Source of the DNA: Mumia flava
GTDB lineage: Bacteria; Actinomycetota; Actinomycetes; Propionibacteriales; Nocardioidaceae
DNA length: 64,000 nucleotides
Assembly: GCF_002797495.1 (NCBI RefSeq)
Contig: NZ_PGEZ01000002.1
Span: 1,104,939 to 1,168,938, forward strand
Reading direction: 5' to 3'
A program made the translations under genes and the position numbers. Of the stretch, positions 1 to 8,085 are shown piece after piece (position 1 is the first letter of the stretch; every line of letters starts with the position of its first letter). A model generated the notes under the pieces. That model searched no databases. It was not told where the DNA came from and worked only from the letters and a program-made list of their open reading frames with translations.

Positions 1-386
1 CGACTGATGTAGCGGCGGAACAGCTGTTGGTAGCGGGCGGTGCTGACCAGCTCGCGCTCGCGCAGCGCCGGGACGGTCGTGGTCAACCGGTAGCGCTCAC
101 GGGCCCGCTCCCCCTCCGCGACGTAGTGGAACAGCACGATCCGGACGGCGTCGGAGACTGCCGCGATCGCCGAGGCCTCGCTGGACGCCTCCAGACGGTG
201 CTCGACGCGGGACAGCAGCGTCTCGTGGTCGGGGAAGATCACCGCCTCCTTCGACCCGTACGAGCGGAAGAAGGTGCTGCGGCTGACTCCCGCGGCCGCC
301 GCGATGTCGTCCACACTGGTGGAGTCGTAGCCCTGGCTGCCGAACAGCCGGAACGCCGCGTCGGCGATCGCCTGTCGAGTGCTCAC
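1..386 (-). CDS. TetR-family transcriptional regulator (C-terminus beyond window)
   Basis: Reading leftwards from a GTG at 386, the protein begins VSTRQAIADAAFRLFGSQGY. It continues with a typical TetR helix-turn-helix at about residues 20-50 (SVDDIAAAAGVSRSTFFRSY), then the start of the ligand-binding domain with an LREREL stretch. The gene runs off the left edge, so only about 128 residues are visible. It is divergent from the acyl-CoA carboxylase operon with 91 bp between the starts. An imperfect palindrome sits next to a -10-like hexamer in that gap. A TetR repressor of the neighbouring carboxylase operon is therefore the natural inference, but the effector cannot be read from the sequence. 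Confidence 0.88.
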   Translation of the reverse strand, partial: MSTRQAIADAAFRLFGSQGYDSTSVDDIAAAAGVSRSTFFRSYGSKEAVIFPDHETLLSRVEHRLEASSEASAIAAVSDAVRIVLFHYVAEGERARERYRLTTTVPALRERELVSTARYQQLFRRYIS

Positions 387-428
387 GGGTCTCCTCGGGC
401 CGGCATGGACAAGCACGTGCGTGAGTCT

Positions 429-456
429 TAGTATCATCAACTGCAACTGAGTTTCA
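429..456 (+). promoter_or_regulatory. Probable carboxylase operon promoter with TetR-type operator
   Basis: TAGTAT at 429-434 fits an actinobacterial -10 box. It is followed at 442-456 by TGCAACTGAGTTTCA, an imperfect palindrome with 6 of 7 arm positions paired around a central G. The site would cover the transcription start of the operon whose TTG start lies at 478. The placement suggests repression by the divergent TetR. No experimental support is visible. Confidence 0.45.
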
Positions 457-477
457 ATCGATGAGCGGACGGATTCC

Positions 478-2076
478 TTGAGCGCAGAAGCGGCACCCGA
501 ACCGGAGCAGATCGACACGCACACCACGGCGGGCAAGCTCGCCGACCTCGACCGCCGCCTCGACCAGGCCGTGCACGCGGGCTCGGCCCGTGCGGTCGAG
601 AAGCAGCACGCACGCGGCAAGAAGACCGCGCGCGAGCGGATCGAGCTGCTCTTCGACGAGGGCTCGTTCGTCGAGGTCGACGAGCTCGCCCGGCACCGCA
701 GCACGGCCTTCGGCCTGGAGAAGAACCGCCCGTACGGCGACGGCGTCGTGACCGGCTACGGCACGGTCGACGGCCGCCAGGTGTGCGTGTTCTCCCAGGA
801 CTTCACGGTCTTCGGCGGCAGCCTCGGCGAGGTCTACGGCGAGAAGATCACGAAGATCATGGACCTCGCGATCAAGACCGGCTCGCCGATCATCGGCATC
901 AACGAGGGCGCCGGCGCGCGGATCCAGGAGGGTGTGGTCTCGCTCGGCCTCTACGGCGAGATCTTCAAGCGCAACGTGCACGCGTCCGGCGTGATCCCGC
1001 AGATCAGCATGATCATGGGCTCCTGCGCCGGCGGCCACGTCTACTCCCCCGCCGTCACCGACTTCACGATCATGGTCGACGGCACCTCCAACATGTTCAT
1101 CACCGGCCCCGACGTCATCAAGACCGTCACCGGCGAGGACGTCTCGATGGAGGAGCTCGGCGGCGCCCGCGCCCACAACACGAAGTCGGGCAACGCGCAC
1201 TACATGGCCTCCGACGAGGACGACGCGATCGAGTACGTCAAGGCGCTGCTGTCGTTCCTCCCGCAGAACAACATGGAGGATGCGCCGTCCTTCGAGGACC
1301 CGGCGGACCTCGAGCTCAGCGACGTCGACCTCGCGCTGGACACGCTGATCCCGGACTCCCCGAACCAGCCGTACGACATGCACACCGTGATCGAGTCGGT
1401 GCTGGACGACGAAGACTTCCTCGAGGTCCAGCCGCTGTTCGCCCCGAACATCCTGATCGGGTACGGCCGCGTCGAGGGCCGCAGCGTCGGCGTGGTCGCG
1501 AACCAGCCGATGCAGTTCGCGGGCACGCTCGACATCGACGCCTCGGAGAAGGCAGCGCGGTTCGTCCGGACCTGCGACGCCTTCAACATCCCGGTGCTCA
1601 CGTTCGTCGACGTCCCGGGCTTCCTGCCGGGCACCGACCAGGAGTGGAACGGCATCATCCGCCGCGGCGCGAAGCTGATCTACGCCTACGCCGAGGCCAC
1701 CGTCCCGCTGCTCACGGTGATCACGCGCAAGGCGTACGGCGGAGCGTACGACGTGATGGGGTCCAAGCACCTCGGCGCCGACCTCAACATTGCGTGGCCG
1801 ACCGCGCAGATCGCGGTGATGGGAGCGCAGGGCGCGGTCAACATCCTGCACCGCAAGACCCTCGCCGCGGCCGACGATCCGGACAGCAAGCGGATCGAGC
1901 TGATCGACGAGTACGAGCAGACGCTCGCCAACCCCTACATCGCGGCCGAGCGCGGCTACATCGACCAGGTGGTCCAGCCGCACGAGACCCGCGCCGAGAT
2001 CGTCCGCGGCCTGCGGCTGCTGCGCACCAAGCGCGAGACGCTGCCGCCCAAGAAGCACGGGAACATCCCGCTGTGA
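478..2076 (+). CDS. Acyl-CoA (propionyl/acetyl-CoA) carboxylase carboxyltransferase beta subunit
   Basis: This 532-residue protein has the full length and the two crotonase-like halves of AccD/PccB carboxyltransferases. It transfers CO2 from carboxybiotin to acetyl- or propionyl-CoA, giving malonyl- or methylmalonyl-CoA in the cytoplasm. Diagnostic stretches are [10 protein letters not shown] near residue 143 (acyl-CoA oxyanion loop), [12 protein letters not shown], and [14 protein letters not shown] near residue 416 in the C-terminal half. The start is TTG at 478, because the upstream ATG at 461 runs into a stop after six codons. The stop codon overlaps the start of the epsilon subunit, and the biotin subunit follows, so these are the three parts of one enzyme. 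Substrate preference between acetyl- and propionyl-CoA cannot be settled by eye. Confidence 0.95.
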   Translation: MSAEAAPEPEQIDTHTTAGKLADLDRRLDQAVHAGSARAVEKQHARGKKTARERIELLFDEGSFVEVDELARHRSTAFGLEKNRPYGDGVVTGYGTVDGRQVCVFSQDFTVFGGSLGEVYGEKITKIMDLAIKTGSPIIGINEGAGARIQEGVVSLGLYGEIFKRNVHASGVIPQISMIMGSCAGGHVYSPAVTDFTIMVDGTSNMFITGPDVIKTVTGEDVSMEELGGARAHNTKSGNAHYMASDEDDAIEYVKALLSFLPQNNMEDAPSFEDPADLELSDVDLALDTLIPDSPNQPYDMHTVIESVLDDEDFLEVQPLFAPNILIGYGRVEGRSVGVVANQPMQFAGTLDIDASEKAARFVRTCDAFNIPVLTFVDVPGFLPGTDQEWNGIIRRGAKLIYAYAEATVPLLTVITRKAYGGAYDVMGSKHLGADLNIAWPTAQIAVMGAQGAVNILHRKTLAAADDPDSKRIELIDEYEQTLANPYIAAERGYIDQVVQPHETRAEIVRGLRLLRTKRETLPPKKHGNIPL

Positions 2077-2417
2077 GCGCCGACCCCACCCCCGTCGGTC
2101 GAGGCGCGAGCGACGACCCCACCCCCGTCGGTCGAGGCGCGAGCGACGACCCCACCCCCGTCGGTCGAGGCGCGAGCGAAGCGAGCGATCGAGACCCCAC
2201 CACACCCCTCCTTCGCATCGTCAAGGGCGACCCGACGCCGGAGGAGACCGCGGCGCTGGTCGCGGTCGTGAGCGCCCGCGCGGCCGCAGCCGCAGCAGCG
2301 GCCGCGGCGAACACCCGCCCGAAGCGCCGCTCCGCGTGGGGCGACCCGGCCCTCGCCGTACGCCCGCCGCACCGTCACGGCCCGGACGGCTGGCACCGTT
2401 CGGCGCTCGCCCGCTGA
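2073..2417 (+). CDS. Acyl-CoA carboxylase epsilon subunit with N-terminal repeat insertion
   Basis: A GTG at 2073 overlaps the beta-subunit stop and opens a 114-residue frame. Its C-terminal half is the classic AccE/PccE domain: [20 protein letters not shown], an alanine-rich linker, then a [10 protein letters not shown] stretch ending near WHRSALAR. Epsilon subunits are small actinobacterial proteins that bridge and stabilise the alpha-beta carboxylase complex. The first 35 or so residues are unusual. They consist of three near-identical 11-residue units ([11 protein letters not shown]) encoded by 33-bp tandem repeats, which match a repeat found elsewhere in the window. Epsilon subunits normally have short variable N-termini, so this looks like a repeat captured as coding sequence. 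An internal start after the repeats is possible but none is obvious. Confidence 0.85.
   Translation: MSADPTPVGRGASDDPTPVGRGASDDPTPVGRGASEASDRDPTTPLLRIVKGDPTPEETAALVAVVSARAAAAAAAAAANTRPKRRSAWGDPALAVRPPHRHGPDGWHRSALAR
2082..2200 (+). repeat. Three 33-bp tandem repeats (GGTCGAGGCGCGAGC family) in coding sequence
   Basis: Units lie at 2082-2114, 2115-2147 and 2148-2180. The third runs on into GCGAGCGATCGAGACCCC up to about 2200. The 33-bp period preserves frame. The extended form recurs with one or two changes at 39637-39680. Confidence 0.9.
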
Positions 2418-2480
2418 CTCCCGGGCCGACCGGGCCCACCGACCACCGACTTCGCCACACAACCACAGGAGCCCCATCGC

Positions 2481-4262
2481 ATGACTGGACCCACCGTCAC
2501 CCCTCTGCAGAAGGTGCTGGTCGCGAACCGCGGCGAGATCGCGGTCCGGGTGGTGCGCGCGTGCAAGGACGCCGGCATCGGCAGCGTCGCGGTGTACGCC
2601 GACGCCGACCGTGACGCGCTGTTCGTCAAGCTGGCCGACGAGGCGTACGCGCTCGGCGGCGTGACGCCGGCGGAGACGTACCTGTCGATCGAGAAGATCG
2701 TCGAGCTCGCGAAGCGCAGCGGCGCCGACTCGGTCCACCCCGGGTACGGATTCCTCGCCGAGAACGCCGACTTCGCCCAGGCCGTGATCGACGCCGGCCT
2801 GATCTGGATCGGCCCCCCGCCGGCCGCGATCGAGGCCCTGGGCGACAAGGCCAAGGCCAAGCACATCGCCGAGCGGGCCGACGCGCCCTTGGCGCCGGGC
2901 ACCAAGGACCCGGTCGCCGACGCGGACGAGATCATCGCGTTCGCGGAGGAGCACGGCCTTCCGGTCGCCATCAAGGCTGTCTTCGGCGGGGGCGGCCGCG
3001 GCCTGAAGGTCGCCCGCACGCTGGAGGAGATCCCCGAGCAGTTCGACTCCGCGGTCCGTGAGGCGGTCACCGCCTTCGGTCGGGGCGAGTGCCTCGTCGA
3101 GAAGTTCCTCGACAAGCCGCGGCACGTCGAGACACAGTGCCTGGCCGACTCTCACGGCAACGTCGTGGTCGTCTCGACCCGCGACTGCTCGCTGCAGCGC
3201 CGTCACCAGAAGCTCGTCGAGGAGGCGCCCGCGCCGTTCCTCACCGACGACCAGCTCGAGCGCCTCTACTCCTCGTCGAAGGCGATCCTGCGCGAGGCCG
3301 GCTACGTCGGCGCGGGCACGTGCGAGTTCCTCGTCGGCACCGACGGCACGATCTCGTTCCTCGAGGTCAACACCCGCCTGCAGGTCGAGCACCCGGTCTC
3401 CGAGGAGGTCACCGGGCGCGACCTCGTCCGCGAGATGTTCCGGATCGCCGCCGGCGAGGAGCTGGGGTACGACGACCCGGAGATCCGCGGACACTCGATC
3501 GAGTTCCGGATCAACGCCGAGGACGCGGGCCGCAACTTCCTCCCGGCGCCGGGGACGCTCGCGCGGTTCGAGCCGCCGTCGGGCCCAGGCGTGCGGATGG
3601 ACTCCGGCTACGTCGAGGGTGAGACGGTCCCGGGCTCGTTCGACTCGCTGATCGCGAAGTTGATCGTCACCGGCGCGACCCGCGAGCAGGCGATCGAGCG
3701 CTCGCGTCGCGCGCTGGACGAGTTCGTGATCGACGGCATGCCGACCGTGATCCCGTTCCACCGCCGCGTGCTCGACGACCCCGCGTACAACGCGGCCGGC
3801 GGCACGTTCGGCGTCTACACGACGTGGATCGAGACCGACTTCGACAACGACATCGCGCCGTACGAGGCGGTGCCGGCGGACGCGCCCGAGGCCGGTGAGC
3901 GTGAGTCCGTCACGGTCGAGGTCGGCGGCAAGCGGCTCGAGGTCGTGCTGCCCGCGGGGATGGGCGCGATCGGCGCCGCGGCCGCAGCGGGCGGCGCGAA
4001 GAAGCCGAAGCGCGGCAAGAAGGCCGGCGGCGGTGCTGCGGCCGGCGGCGACGCGCTCGTCTCCCCGATGCAGGGCACGATCGTCAAGACCGTGGTCGAG
4101 GACGGTCAGACCGTCGCCGAGGGCGAGCTGATCGTCGTGATCGAGGCGATGAAGATGGAGCAGCCCCTGAACGCGCACAAGGCCGGCACGGTGACCGGAC
4201 TGAACGCGACGCCGGGCGAGACCCTCGCCGCGGGCGCGGTCGTCTGCGAGATCAAGGACTGA
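2481..4262 (+). CDS. Acyl-CoA carboxylase alpha subunit (biotin carboxylase plus biotin carrier)
   Basis: This 593-residue two-domain protein carboxylates its own biotin with ATP and bicarbonate and hands the carboxyl group to the beta subunit encoded upstream. The N-terminal biotin carboxylase domain starts with [20 protein letters not shown]. It contains the ATP-grasp glycine loop [13 protein letters not shown] near residue 163 and the active-site region [17 protein letters not shown] glycine/alanine/lysine-rich linker at about residues 495-520 leads to the biotinyl domain, with the acceptor lysine in EAMKMEQ at residue 558. An AGGAG box lies about 9 nt before the ATG. It is the last gene of the operon and is followed by a strong hairpin. 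Confidence 0.96.
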   Translation: MTGPTVTPLQKVLVANRGEIAVRVVRACKDAGIGSVAVYADADRDALFVKLADEAYALGGVTPAETYLSIEKIVELAKRSGADSVHPGYGFLAENADFAQAVIDAGLIWIGPPPAAIEALGDKAKAKHIAERADAPLAPGTKDPVADADEIIAFAEEHGLPVAIKAVFGGGGRGLKVARTLEEIPEQFDSAVREAVTAFGRGECLVEKFLDKPRHVETQCLADSHGNVVVVSTRDCSLQRRHQKLVEEAPAPFLTDDQLERLYSSSKAILREAGYVGAGTCEFLVGTDGTISFLEVNTRLQVEHPVSEEVTGRDLVREMFRIAAGEELGYDDPEIRGHSIEFRINAEDAGRNFLPAPGTLARFEPPSGPGVRMDSGYVEGETVPGSFDSLIAKLIVTGATREQAIERSRRALDEFVIDGMPTVIPFHRRVLDDPAYNAAGGTFGVYTTWIETDFDNDIAPYEAVPADAPEAGERESVTVEVGGKRLEVVLPAGMGAIGAAAAAGGAKKPKRGKKAGGGAAAGGDALVSPMQGTIVKTVVEDGQTVAEGELIVVIEAMKMEQPLNAHKAGTVTGLNATPGETLAAGAVVCEIKD

Positions 4263-4273
4263 CCTCTGACGAA

Positions 4274-4316
4274 CGACGATGCATCCGGACCACCTCACGG
4301 TCCGGATGCATCGTCG
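4274..4316. terminator. Bidirectional terminator hairpin after the carboxylase operon
   Basis: A perfect 18-bp inverted repeat (cgacgatgcatccggacc and its complement) surrounds a 7-nt loop, between two convergent genes. There is no T-tract, as is usual for actinobacterial terminators. Confidence 0.8.
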
Positions 4317-4347
4317 ATTCGCATCAGCCTGCGTCAGGCCGTGCAGG

Positions 4348-4809
4348 TCAGAGCGTCAGGGTCATGAAGGTGCTGTTCGGGTCCTCGCGGTAGGCCCCGA
4401 ACGGCGCGCACTCGGTGAACCCCGCGGACGCGTACAGCGCCCGGGCCGGTGCGAAGTACTCCATGCTCCCCGTCTCCAGCGAGACGCGTTCGACGCCGCG
4501 GTCCCGTGCGTCGTAGAGCATCCAGGTGAGCATGCGGCGGGCGAGGCCCTCACCCCGTACGGAGGGGTCGGTGCGCATGCTCTTGATCTCCTCGTGGCCC
4601 GGCTCGAGCTCGACGATCGCGCCGGTCCCGCGGATCACCTCGCCCTCGCGTACGACCCACATCCGTACGTTCGGAGCGCGCAGCGCGTCGAGGTCGAGCG
4701 CATGTCGGCTCTCCGGCGGAGCGGTCGGCTCCATGTCGTCGAGGTGCTGCTGGAGGAAGGCGGCCAGCTGGGGGTCGTCGAAGTTGGCCGGCTCGATCAG
4801 GAGGTCCAC
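4348..4809 (-). CDS. GNAT-family N-acetyltransferase
   Basis: This protein of about 153 residues has the GNAT fold. It has a central strand followed by the acetyl-CoA pyrophosphate loop [15 protein letters not shown], then an ERVSLETGS strand and the C-terminal ALYASAGFTECAPFGAY segment typical of the family. It should transfer an acetyl group from acetyl-CoA to an amine, but the substrate cannot be inferred. The start is taken as the GTG at 4809 (VDLLIEPANFDD). A second GTG six codons upstream is possible, while longer versions would run into the neighbouring exporter gene. It is convergent with the carboxylase operon and lies in the same direction as the CDF exporter upstream of it. Confidence 0.85.
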   Translation of the reverse strand: MDLLIEPANFDDPQLAAFLQQHLDDMEPTAPPESRHALDLDALRAPNVRMWVVREGEVIRGTGAIVELEPGHEEIKSMRTDPSVRGEGLARRMLTWMLYDARDRGVERVSLETGSMEYFAPARALYASAGFTECAPFGAYREDPNSTFMTLTL

Positions 4810-4840
4810 CGGGACATTCTGCACTTGCCCGACAAACCCG

Positions 4841-5878
4841 TCAGGCGGCGGCCGACGGAGTCGTGGTGATGTCGACGCGCCCGGCACTGGGCAGAGCCCT
4901 CCGTACGGCAGCGGCTGCGCGACCGGCGATGGCGTCAGCTGCCGCCACGCTGGTGCCCGGAGAGACCGCGACGCTCACCTGAACCAGCAGACGGTGCCCG
5001 GACCACCGCAACCGGACGTCGGTCGTGCGCTCGACGTCCGGGACCTCGACGAGGGCCTGCTCGACCTGCGCGACCAGGCCGGGGTCGACGCCGTCGAGCA
5101 GGCGACGGCCGACATCGCGTGCGGTTCCGGCGAGCAGGACGACGATGGCGGCTGTGATGACGAGCCCGACGATCGGGTCGGCGAGAGGAAAGCCGGCCCA
5201 GACGCCGCCGGCGCCGATCACCACCGCGAGCGACGTGAACCCGTCCGCCCGTGCATGCACGCCGTCGGCGACCAGCGCCGCCGAGCCGATGCGCCGCCCC
5301 ACACGGATGCGGAGCACCGCGACGGCTTCGTTGCCGGCGAACCCCACGACACCGGCTGCTGCCACCCACCCGAGGTGCTCGAGCGGTTGGGGGTCCGCGA
5401 GGCGCCGGACGGACTCGACGCCGGCCACCAGTGCGGACAGTGCGATCATCGCGACGACGAACAGGCCGGCCAGGTCCTCCGCACGTCCGAACCCGTACGG
5501 GTAGCGCGGCGATGCCGGGCGCCGGGCGAGCACGAAGGCGATCCAGAGCGGAATCGCCGTGAGTGCGTCGGAGACGTTGTGGATCGTGTCGGCGAGCAGC
5601 GCAACCGATCCACTCACGACGACGATCACGAGCTGAGCCGCGGCGGTCAGGCCGAGAAGGACGAGGCTGACCTTCACCGCGCGGATACCCGCTCGGCTGG
5701 CCTGGAGGGCGTCGTCGATCGAGTCGGAGACGTCGTGCGAGTGCGGGACGAACACGCCCTTCAGCCATGCCCGGACGCCGTGGGCGTGACTGTGCCCGTG
5801 GCTGTGCGCGTGACCGTGCCCGTGGCTGTGCGCGTGGCGGGTGGCGTCCACGTCACGCTCCACGTGCGGACGGGGCAT
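4841..5878 (-). CDS. Cation diffusion facilitator metal exporter with His-rich N-terminus
   Basis: The 345-residue protein has the CDF layout of six transmembrane helices and a cytoplasmic C-terminal ferredoxin-like domain. Both intramembrane metal-site motifs are present: HNVSD in ADTIHNVSDALTAI and HARAD in ADGVHARADGFTS, the zinc-type HxxxD pairs. The N-terminus carries alternating His residues (HAHSHGHGHAHSHGHSHAHG at about residues 15-34), a metal-binding tail. CDF proteins expel divalent cations (Zn, Co, Ni, Cd or Fe) in exchange for protons. The start overlaps the upstream ArsR sensor gene by 26 bp, so the two are cotranscribed and probably translationally coupled. This arrangement points to a metal-responsive efflux operon. 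The metal itself is not certain. Confidence 0.93.
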   Translation of the reverse strand: MPRPHVERDVDATRHAHSHGHGHAHSHGHSHAHGVRAWLKGVFVPHSHDVSDSIDDALQASRAGIRAVKVSLVLLGLTAAAQLVIVVVSGSVALLADTIHNVSDALTAIPLWIAFVLARRPASPRYPYGFGRAEDLAGLFVVAMIALSALVAGVESVRRLADPQPLEHLGWVAAAGVVGFAGNEAVAVLRIRVGRRIGSAALVADGVHARADGFTSLAVVIGAGGVWAGFPLADPIVGLVITAAIVVLLAGTARDVGRRLLDGVDPGLVAQVEQALVEVPDVERTTDVRLRWSGHRLLVQVSVAVSPGTSVAAADAIAGRAAAAVRRALPSAGRVDITTTPSAAA

Positions 5879-6215
5879 GGTGCGCGGGCTGCTCGTCGAC
5901 CGCGTGCTCGGCCTGGAAGACGGCCTGGGTGACGAGCGTCCGAGCGTGCTCGTCGACGAGCGAGTAGTACACACGGTTCCCCTCCTGGCGCGCACGCACG
6001 ATCCGCCCCCACCGCAGCTTCGCGAGGTGCTGGGAGACCGCCGCCGGCGACTTCCCCACCGTCTCGGCCAGGTTGCCCACCGAGGACTCGCCTGAGCGCA
6101 GCACCAAGATGATCCGGATCCGCGTCGGGTCCGCGAGCAGCGTGAAGACCTCGGCGGCGAGATCCACGTACGGGCTGTCGATCCCGACCTGGACTTCCTT
6201 AGTATCTGCGTGCAT
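5853..6215 (-). CDS. ArsR/SmtB-family metal sensor, KmtR-like
   Basis: The 120-residue winged-helix repressor has the recognition segment VGKSPAAVSQHLAKLRWG and wing RARQEGNRVYYSL. Its C-terminal part contains DEH, AEH and AHH elements (VDEHARTLVTQAVFQAEHAV then QPAHH). These correspond to the histidine/glutamate ligands described for the mycobacterial Ni/Co sensor KmtR, which controls a CDF exporter. Here the sensor and a CDF gene overlap directly, which strengthens that parallel. A perfect palindrome covers the start codon and the -10 region, so it should repress its own operon and be released by metal binding. The start codon appears leaderless. Ni/Co specificity is inferred from the ligand pattern only. 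Confidence 0.9.
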   Translation of the reverse strand: MHADTKEVQVGIDSPYVDLAAEVFTLLADPTRIRIILVLRSGESSVGNLAETVGKSPAAVSQHLAKLRWGRIVRARQEGNRVYYSLVDEHARTLVTQAVFQAEHAVDEQPAHHAPSARGA

Positions 6216-6228
6216 ACGCAGATACTAA
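6199..6228 (-). promoter_or_regulatory. Perfect 13-4-13 ArsR operator overlapping -10 and start codon
   Basis: ttagtatctgcgt and its exact complement are separated by gcat. On the minus strand TAGTAT (6226-6221) fits a -10 box six bases before the ATG at 6215. The message would therefore be leaderless, and the repressor would cover both promoter and start codon. Confidence 0.75.
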
Positions 6229-6303
6229 TGCGATCTCGCGATGCCGGAAACCCTTCCCCTGTTCTCCACCTCGAGGCCATGGGGTGCAGGCCTGGACGCA
6301 ATG

Positions 6304-6331
6304 AGTTGTGCACAACTGAATTGCGCGCAAT
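6304..6331 (+). promoter_or_regulatory. Tandem palindromic OhrR operators
   Basis: AGTTGTGCACAACT at 6304-6317 and ATTGCGCGCAAT at 6320-6331 are both perfect palindromes, two bases apart, just upstream of the ohrR start. AATACT at 6329-6334 fits a -10 box seven bases before the GTG, so bound repressor would block the promoter. This matches the known autoregulation of OhrR. Confidence 0.7.
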
Positions 6332-6340
6332 ACTTACCGC

Positions 6341-6802
6341 GTGGCCATGCCGACACTCGACCAGCAGCTGTGCTTCGCGCTCTACTCCGCGTCCCGCGCG
6401 ATGACCGCGTCGTACCGTCCGCTGCTCGCCGAGCTCGGCATCACCTACCCGCAGTACCTCGTGATGCTCGTGGTGTGGGAGCAGGAGCGCCTCAGTGTCG
6501 GGGACCTGGGCGAACGCCTGCGACTCGACAGCGGCACCCTCTCCCCGCTCCTCAAGCGACTGGAGTCGGCCGGGCTGGTCCGCCGTGAGCGGTCGGCCTC
6601 CGACGAGCGGGTCGTGGACGTCGTGCTGACCGACGACGGTCGGGCCCTGGAGCAGCGGGCGCGCGACGTTCCGCGCCAGGCGTACCTCGCCACCGGCCTG
6701 AGCCTCGACGAGTCGGCAGACCTGCGCGATGCGGTTCGCCGACTCGCGGACTCTCTGGACGAGAACCGACACGATCCCCATCGACGGAAGGACAGCGCAT
6801 GA
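6341..6802 (+). CDS. ohrR: OhrR, MarR-family organic peroxide sensor-repressor
   Basis: The 153-residue MarR protein opens with LDQQLCFALYSASRAMT, where the N-terminal cysteine is at the position of the peroxide-reactive cysteine of OhrR. It continues with the conserved YRPLLAELGITYPQYLVMLV region and the winged helix LRLDSGTLSPLLKRLE with the wing segment SDERVVDVVLT. In the family, oxidation of that cysteine by organic hydroperoxides releases the repressor from DNA. The start is GTG at 6341, with an internal ATG two codons later as an alternative. The -10 placement favours a leaderless GTG. The stop overlaps the ohr start by 4 bp, forming a self-regulated peroxide-defence operon. Confidence 0.94.
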   Translation: MAMPTLDQQLCFALYSASRAMTASYRPLLAELGITYPQYLVMLVVWEQERLSVGDLGERLRLDSGTLSPLLKRLESAGLVRRERSASDERVVDVVLTDDGRALEQRARDVPRQAYLATGLSLDESADLRDAVRRLADSLDENRHDPHRRKDSA

Positions 6803-7221
6803 CCCCCCTCTACACCGCTGAAGCACTCGCCACCGGCGACGGACGCAACGGCTCCGGCCGCTCCTCCGACGGCCGCGTCGAGGTCGACCTCGCGATCCCC
6901 AAGGAGATGGGCGGGAGCGGCGACGGGACGAACCCGGAGCAGCTCTTCGCGGTCGGCTACGCCGCATGCTTCCACTCAGCACTGCGCAGCGTCGCCCGCG
7001 CCACCAAGGCCGACGTGTCCGACTCGACCGTCGGCGCGCGGGTCTCGATCGGCCAGAACGGCGAGGGCGGGTTCGGACTCGCCGTCGAGCTCGAGGTCGC
7101 CCTGCCGAACCTCGACCGCGCCACCGCCGAGCAGCTGACCGAGCAGGCCCACCAGGTCTGCCCGTACTCGAACGCGACCCGCGGCAACATCGAGGTCACC
7201 CTCACCGTCACCGACGACTGA
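6799..7221 (+). CDS. ohr: Ohr organic hydroperoxide resistance peroxidase
   Basis: The 140-residue protein is full length for the Ohr/OsmC family of thiol peroxidases, which reduce organic hydroperoxides such as fatty-acid peroxides. The two redox cysteines are in AACFHSALRSV and in HQVCPYSNATRGNIEV, the second being the Ohr signature. NPEQLFAVGYAA supplies the family's conserved active-site region. Its ATG overlaps the ohrR stop. A lipid-peroxide reductase is a sensible housekeeping function in a genome that also carries the fatty-acid dioxygenase genes near 45-48 kb, but no direct link is shown. Confidence 0.95.
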   Translation: MTPLYTAEALATGDGRNGSGRSSDGRVEVDLAIPKEMGGSGDGTNPEQLFAVGYAACFHSALRSVARATKADVSDSTVGARVSIGQNGEGGFGLAVELEVALPNLDRATAEQLTEQAHQVCPYSNATRGNIEVTLTVTDD

Positions 7222-7272
7222 GGGCTGCGTACGACCGCGGCCCCTGCGCCCGCCGTCCGGTCCCGGGCTGGC

Positions 7273-7439
7273 GGTGAGTGGGTTCCCACGCAGCGCGAGC
7301 CCGTGGGAACCCACTCACCACCCCCGCCCGGCGGTGAGCTGGTTCCCACGCAGCGCATGCCCGTGGGAACTCACTCACCACCCCCGGTCGGCGGTGAGCT
7401 GTTTCCCACGCAGCGCGTGACCGTGGGAACTCACTCACC
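7273..7439. repeat. Array of three 47-bp hairpin repeats at exactly 60-bp period
   Basis: Copies at 7273-7319, 7333-7379 and 7393-7439 each read ggtgagYKgKttcccacg, a loop of about 11 nt, then cgtgggaacYcactcacc. Each can fold into a stem of about 18 bp. The array fills the gap between the convergent ohr and membrane-protein genes. The same element occurs at 21905-22011 and 31234-31384. Confidence 0.9.
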
Positions 7440-7479
7440 GCCGGCCCCGCCGGCGGTGCGAGCCGGCGCCCGCCCTCGT

Positions 7480-8085
7480 TCACCCCACGACGGCGATCGC
7501 GAGTGCGCCCGCGCCGAGGGTGATGTCGAGTCCGGCGCACCACTGCGCCATTGATGGCGCGACCACGACGCGCCGCCTGAGGTGGACGATGTCCCACGCG
7601 CCGTGCGCGAGCAGACCGATCGCGACGACGACCACCGCGGCCCCGGTGTCGAGCCAGACGGTGCTGAGGACGCACGCGATGAATCCGAATCCCGCCCACC
7701 CCTGCCACGCCTGCTCACGCGGCGGCGGCCGCCACCTCCCCTGGATCGCACCGAGGACGACGACCTCGAGCGTGACGATCGTGATGAGGGCGATCCCGGG
7801 TACGGGGAGCAGCTCGCCCGCGAGATGGATGGCGACCACGACTGCGAGCAGGGGCCACGACCACGCGGGCCGTCCCGCGTAGGCGATCACGGCGTACCCG
7901 CCGGTGGCGAGCAGGAGCACGGTCAGGATCCCGTCCAGATCGTGCGGGTCGGAGACGAGCTGGAAGACGCCCGCCGCGATGCCGATGAGCGCGGGCGTCC
8001 ATGACAGCCACGTACGCCACCACGCGGGGCGCCGTGCGGCCGGGCCCGACTCATCCCCCAGCGGCCGGGTGAGGCTCCGGTGCAC
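7480..8085 (-). CDS. Integral membrane protein of unknown function
   Basis: The 201-residue protein has about six hydrophobic segments (for example ALIGIAAGVFQLV, ILTVLLLATGGYAVIAYAG, WPLLAVVVAIHLAGELL, IALITIVTLEVVVLGAI, and two near the C-terminus) joined by short charged loops. I do not recognise a family. It overlaps the end of the upstream membrane-protein gene by 35 bp, so the pair is probably one operon. The operon faces a TetR regulator across a promoter region with two palindromes. No catalytic motif is visible. Confidence 0.75.
   Translation of the reverse strand: MHRSLTRPLGDESGPAARRPAWWRTWLSWTPALIGIAAGVFQLVSDPHDLDGILTVLLLATGGYAVIAYAGRPAWSWPLLAVVVAIHLAGELLPVPGIALITIVTLEVVVLGAIQGRWRPPPREQAWQGWAGFGFIACVLSTVWLDTGAAVVVVAIGLLAHGAWDIVHLRRRVVVAPSMAQWCAGLDITLGAGALAIAVVG

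Noticed and set aside
454..2205. Very long open frame on the minus strand opposite the carboxylase beta gene
   Set aside because: Shadow of high-GC codon usage. Its product is Arg/Asp/Val-rich with no family features, and the plus-strand gene is a textbook carboxyltransferase. The same reasoning removes the long frames opposite the carboxylase alpha subunit, GH78, GH106 and recC genes.
7273..7439. Regular 60-bp repeats as a CRISPR array
   Set aside because: The repeats are palindromic over their whole length, the spaces between them are only 13 bp and nearly identical, and there are no cas genes.
7303..7554. Small plus-strand frame across the hairpin array (MGTHSPPPPGGELVP-like)
   Set aside because: It is only the translation of the repeat, has no ribosome-binding site and runs into the convergent gene.
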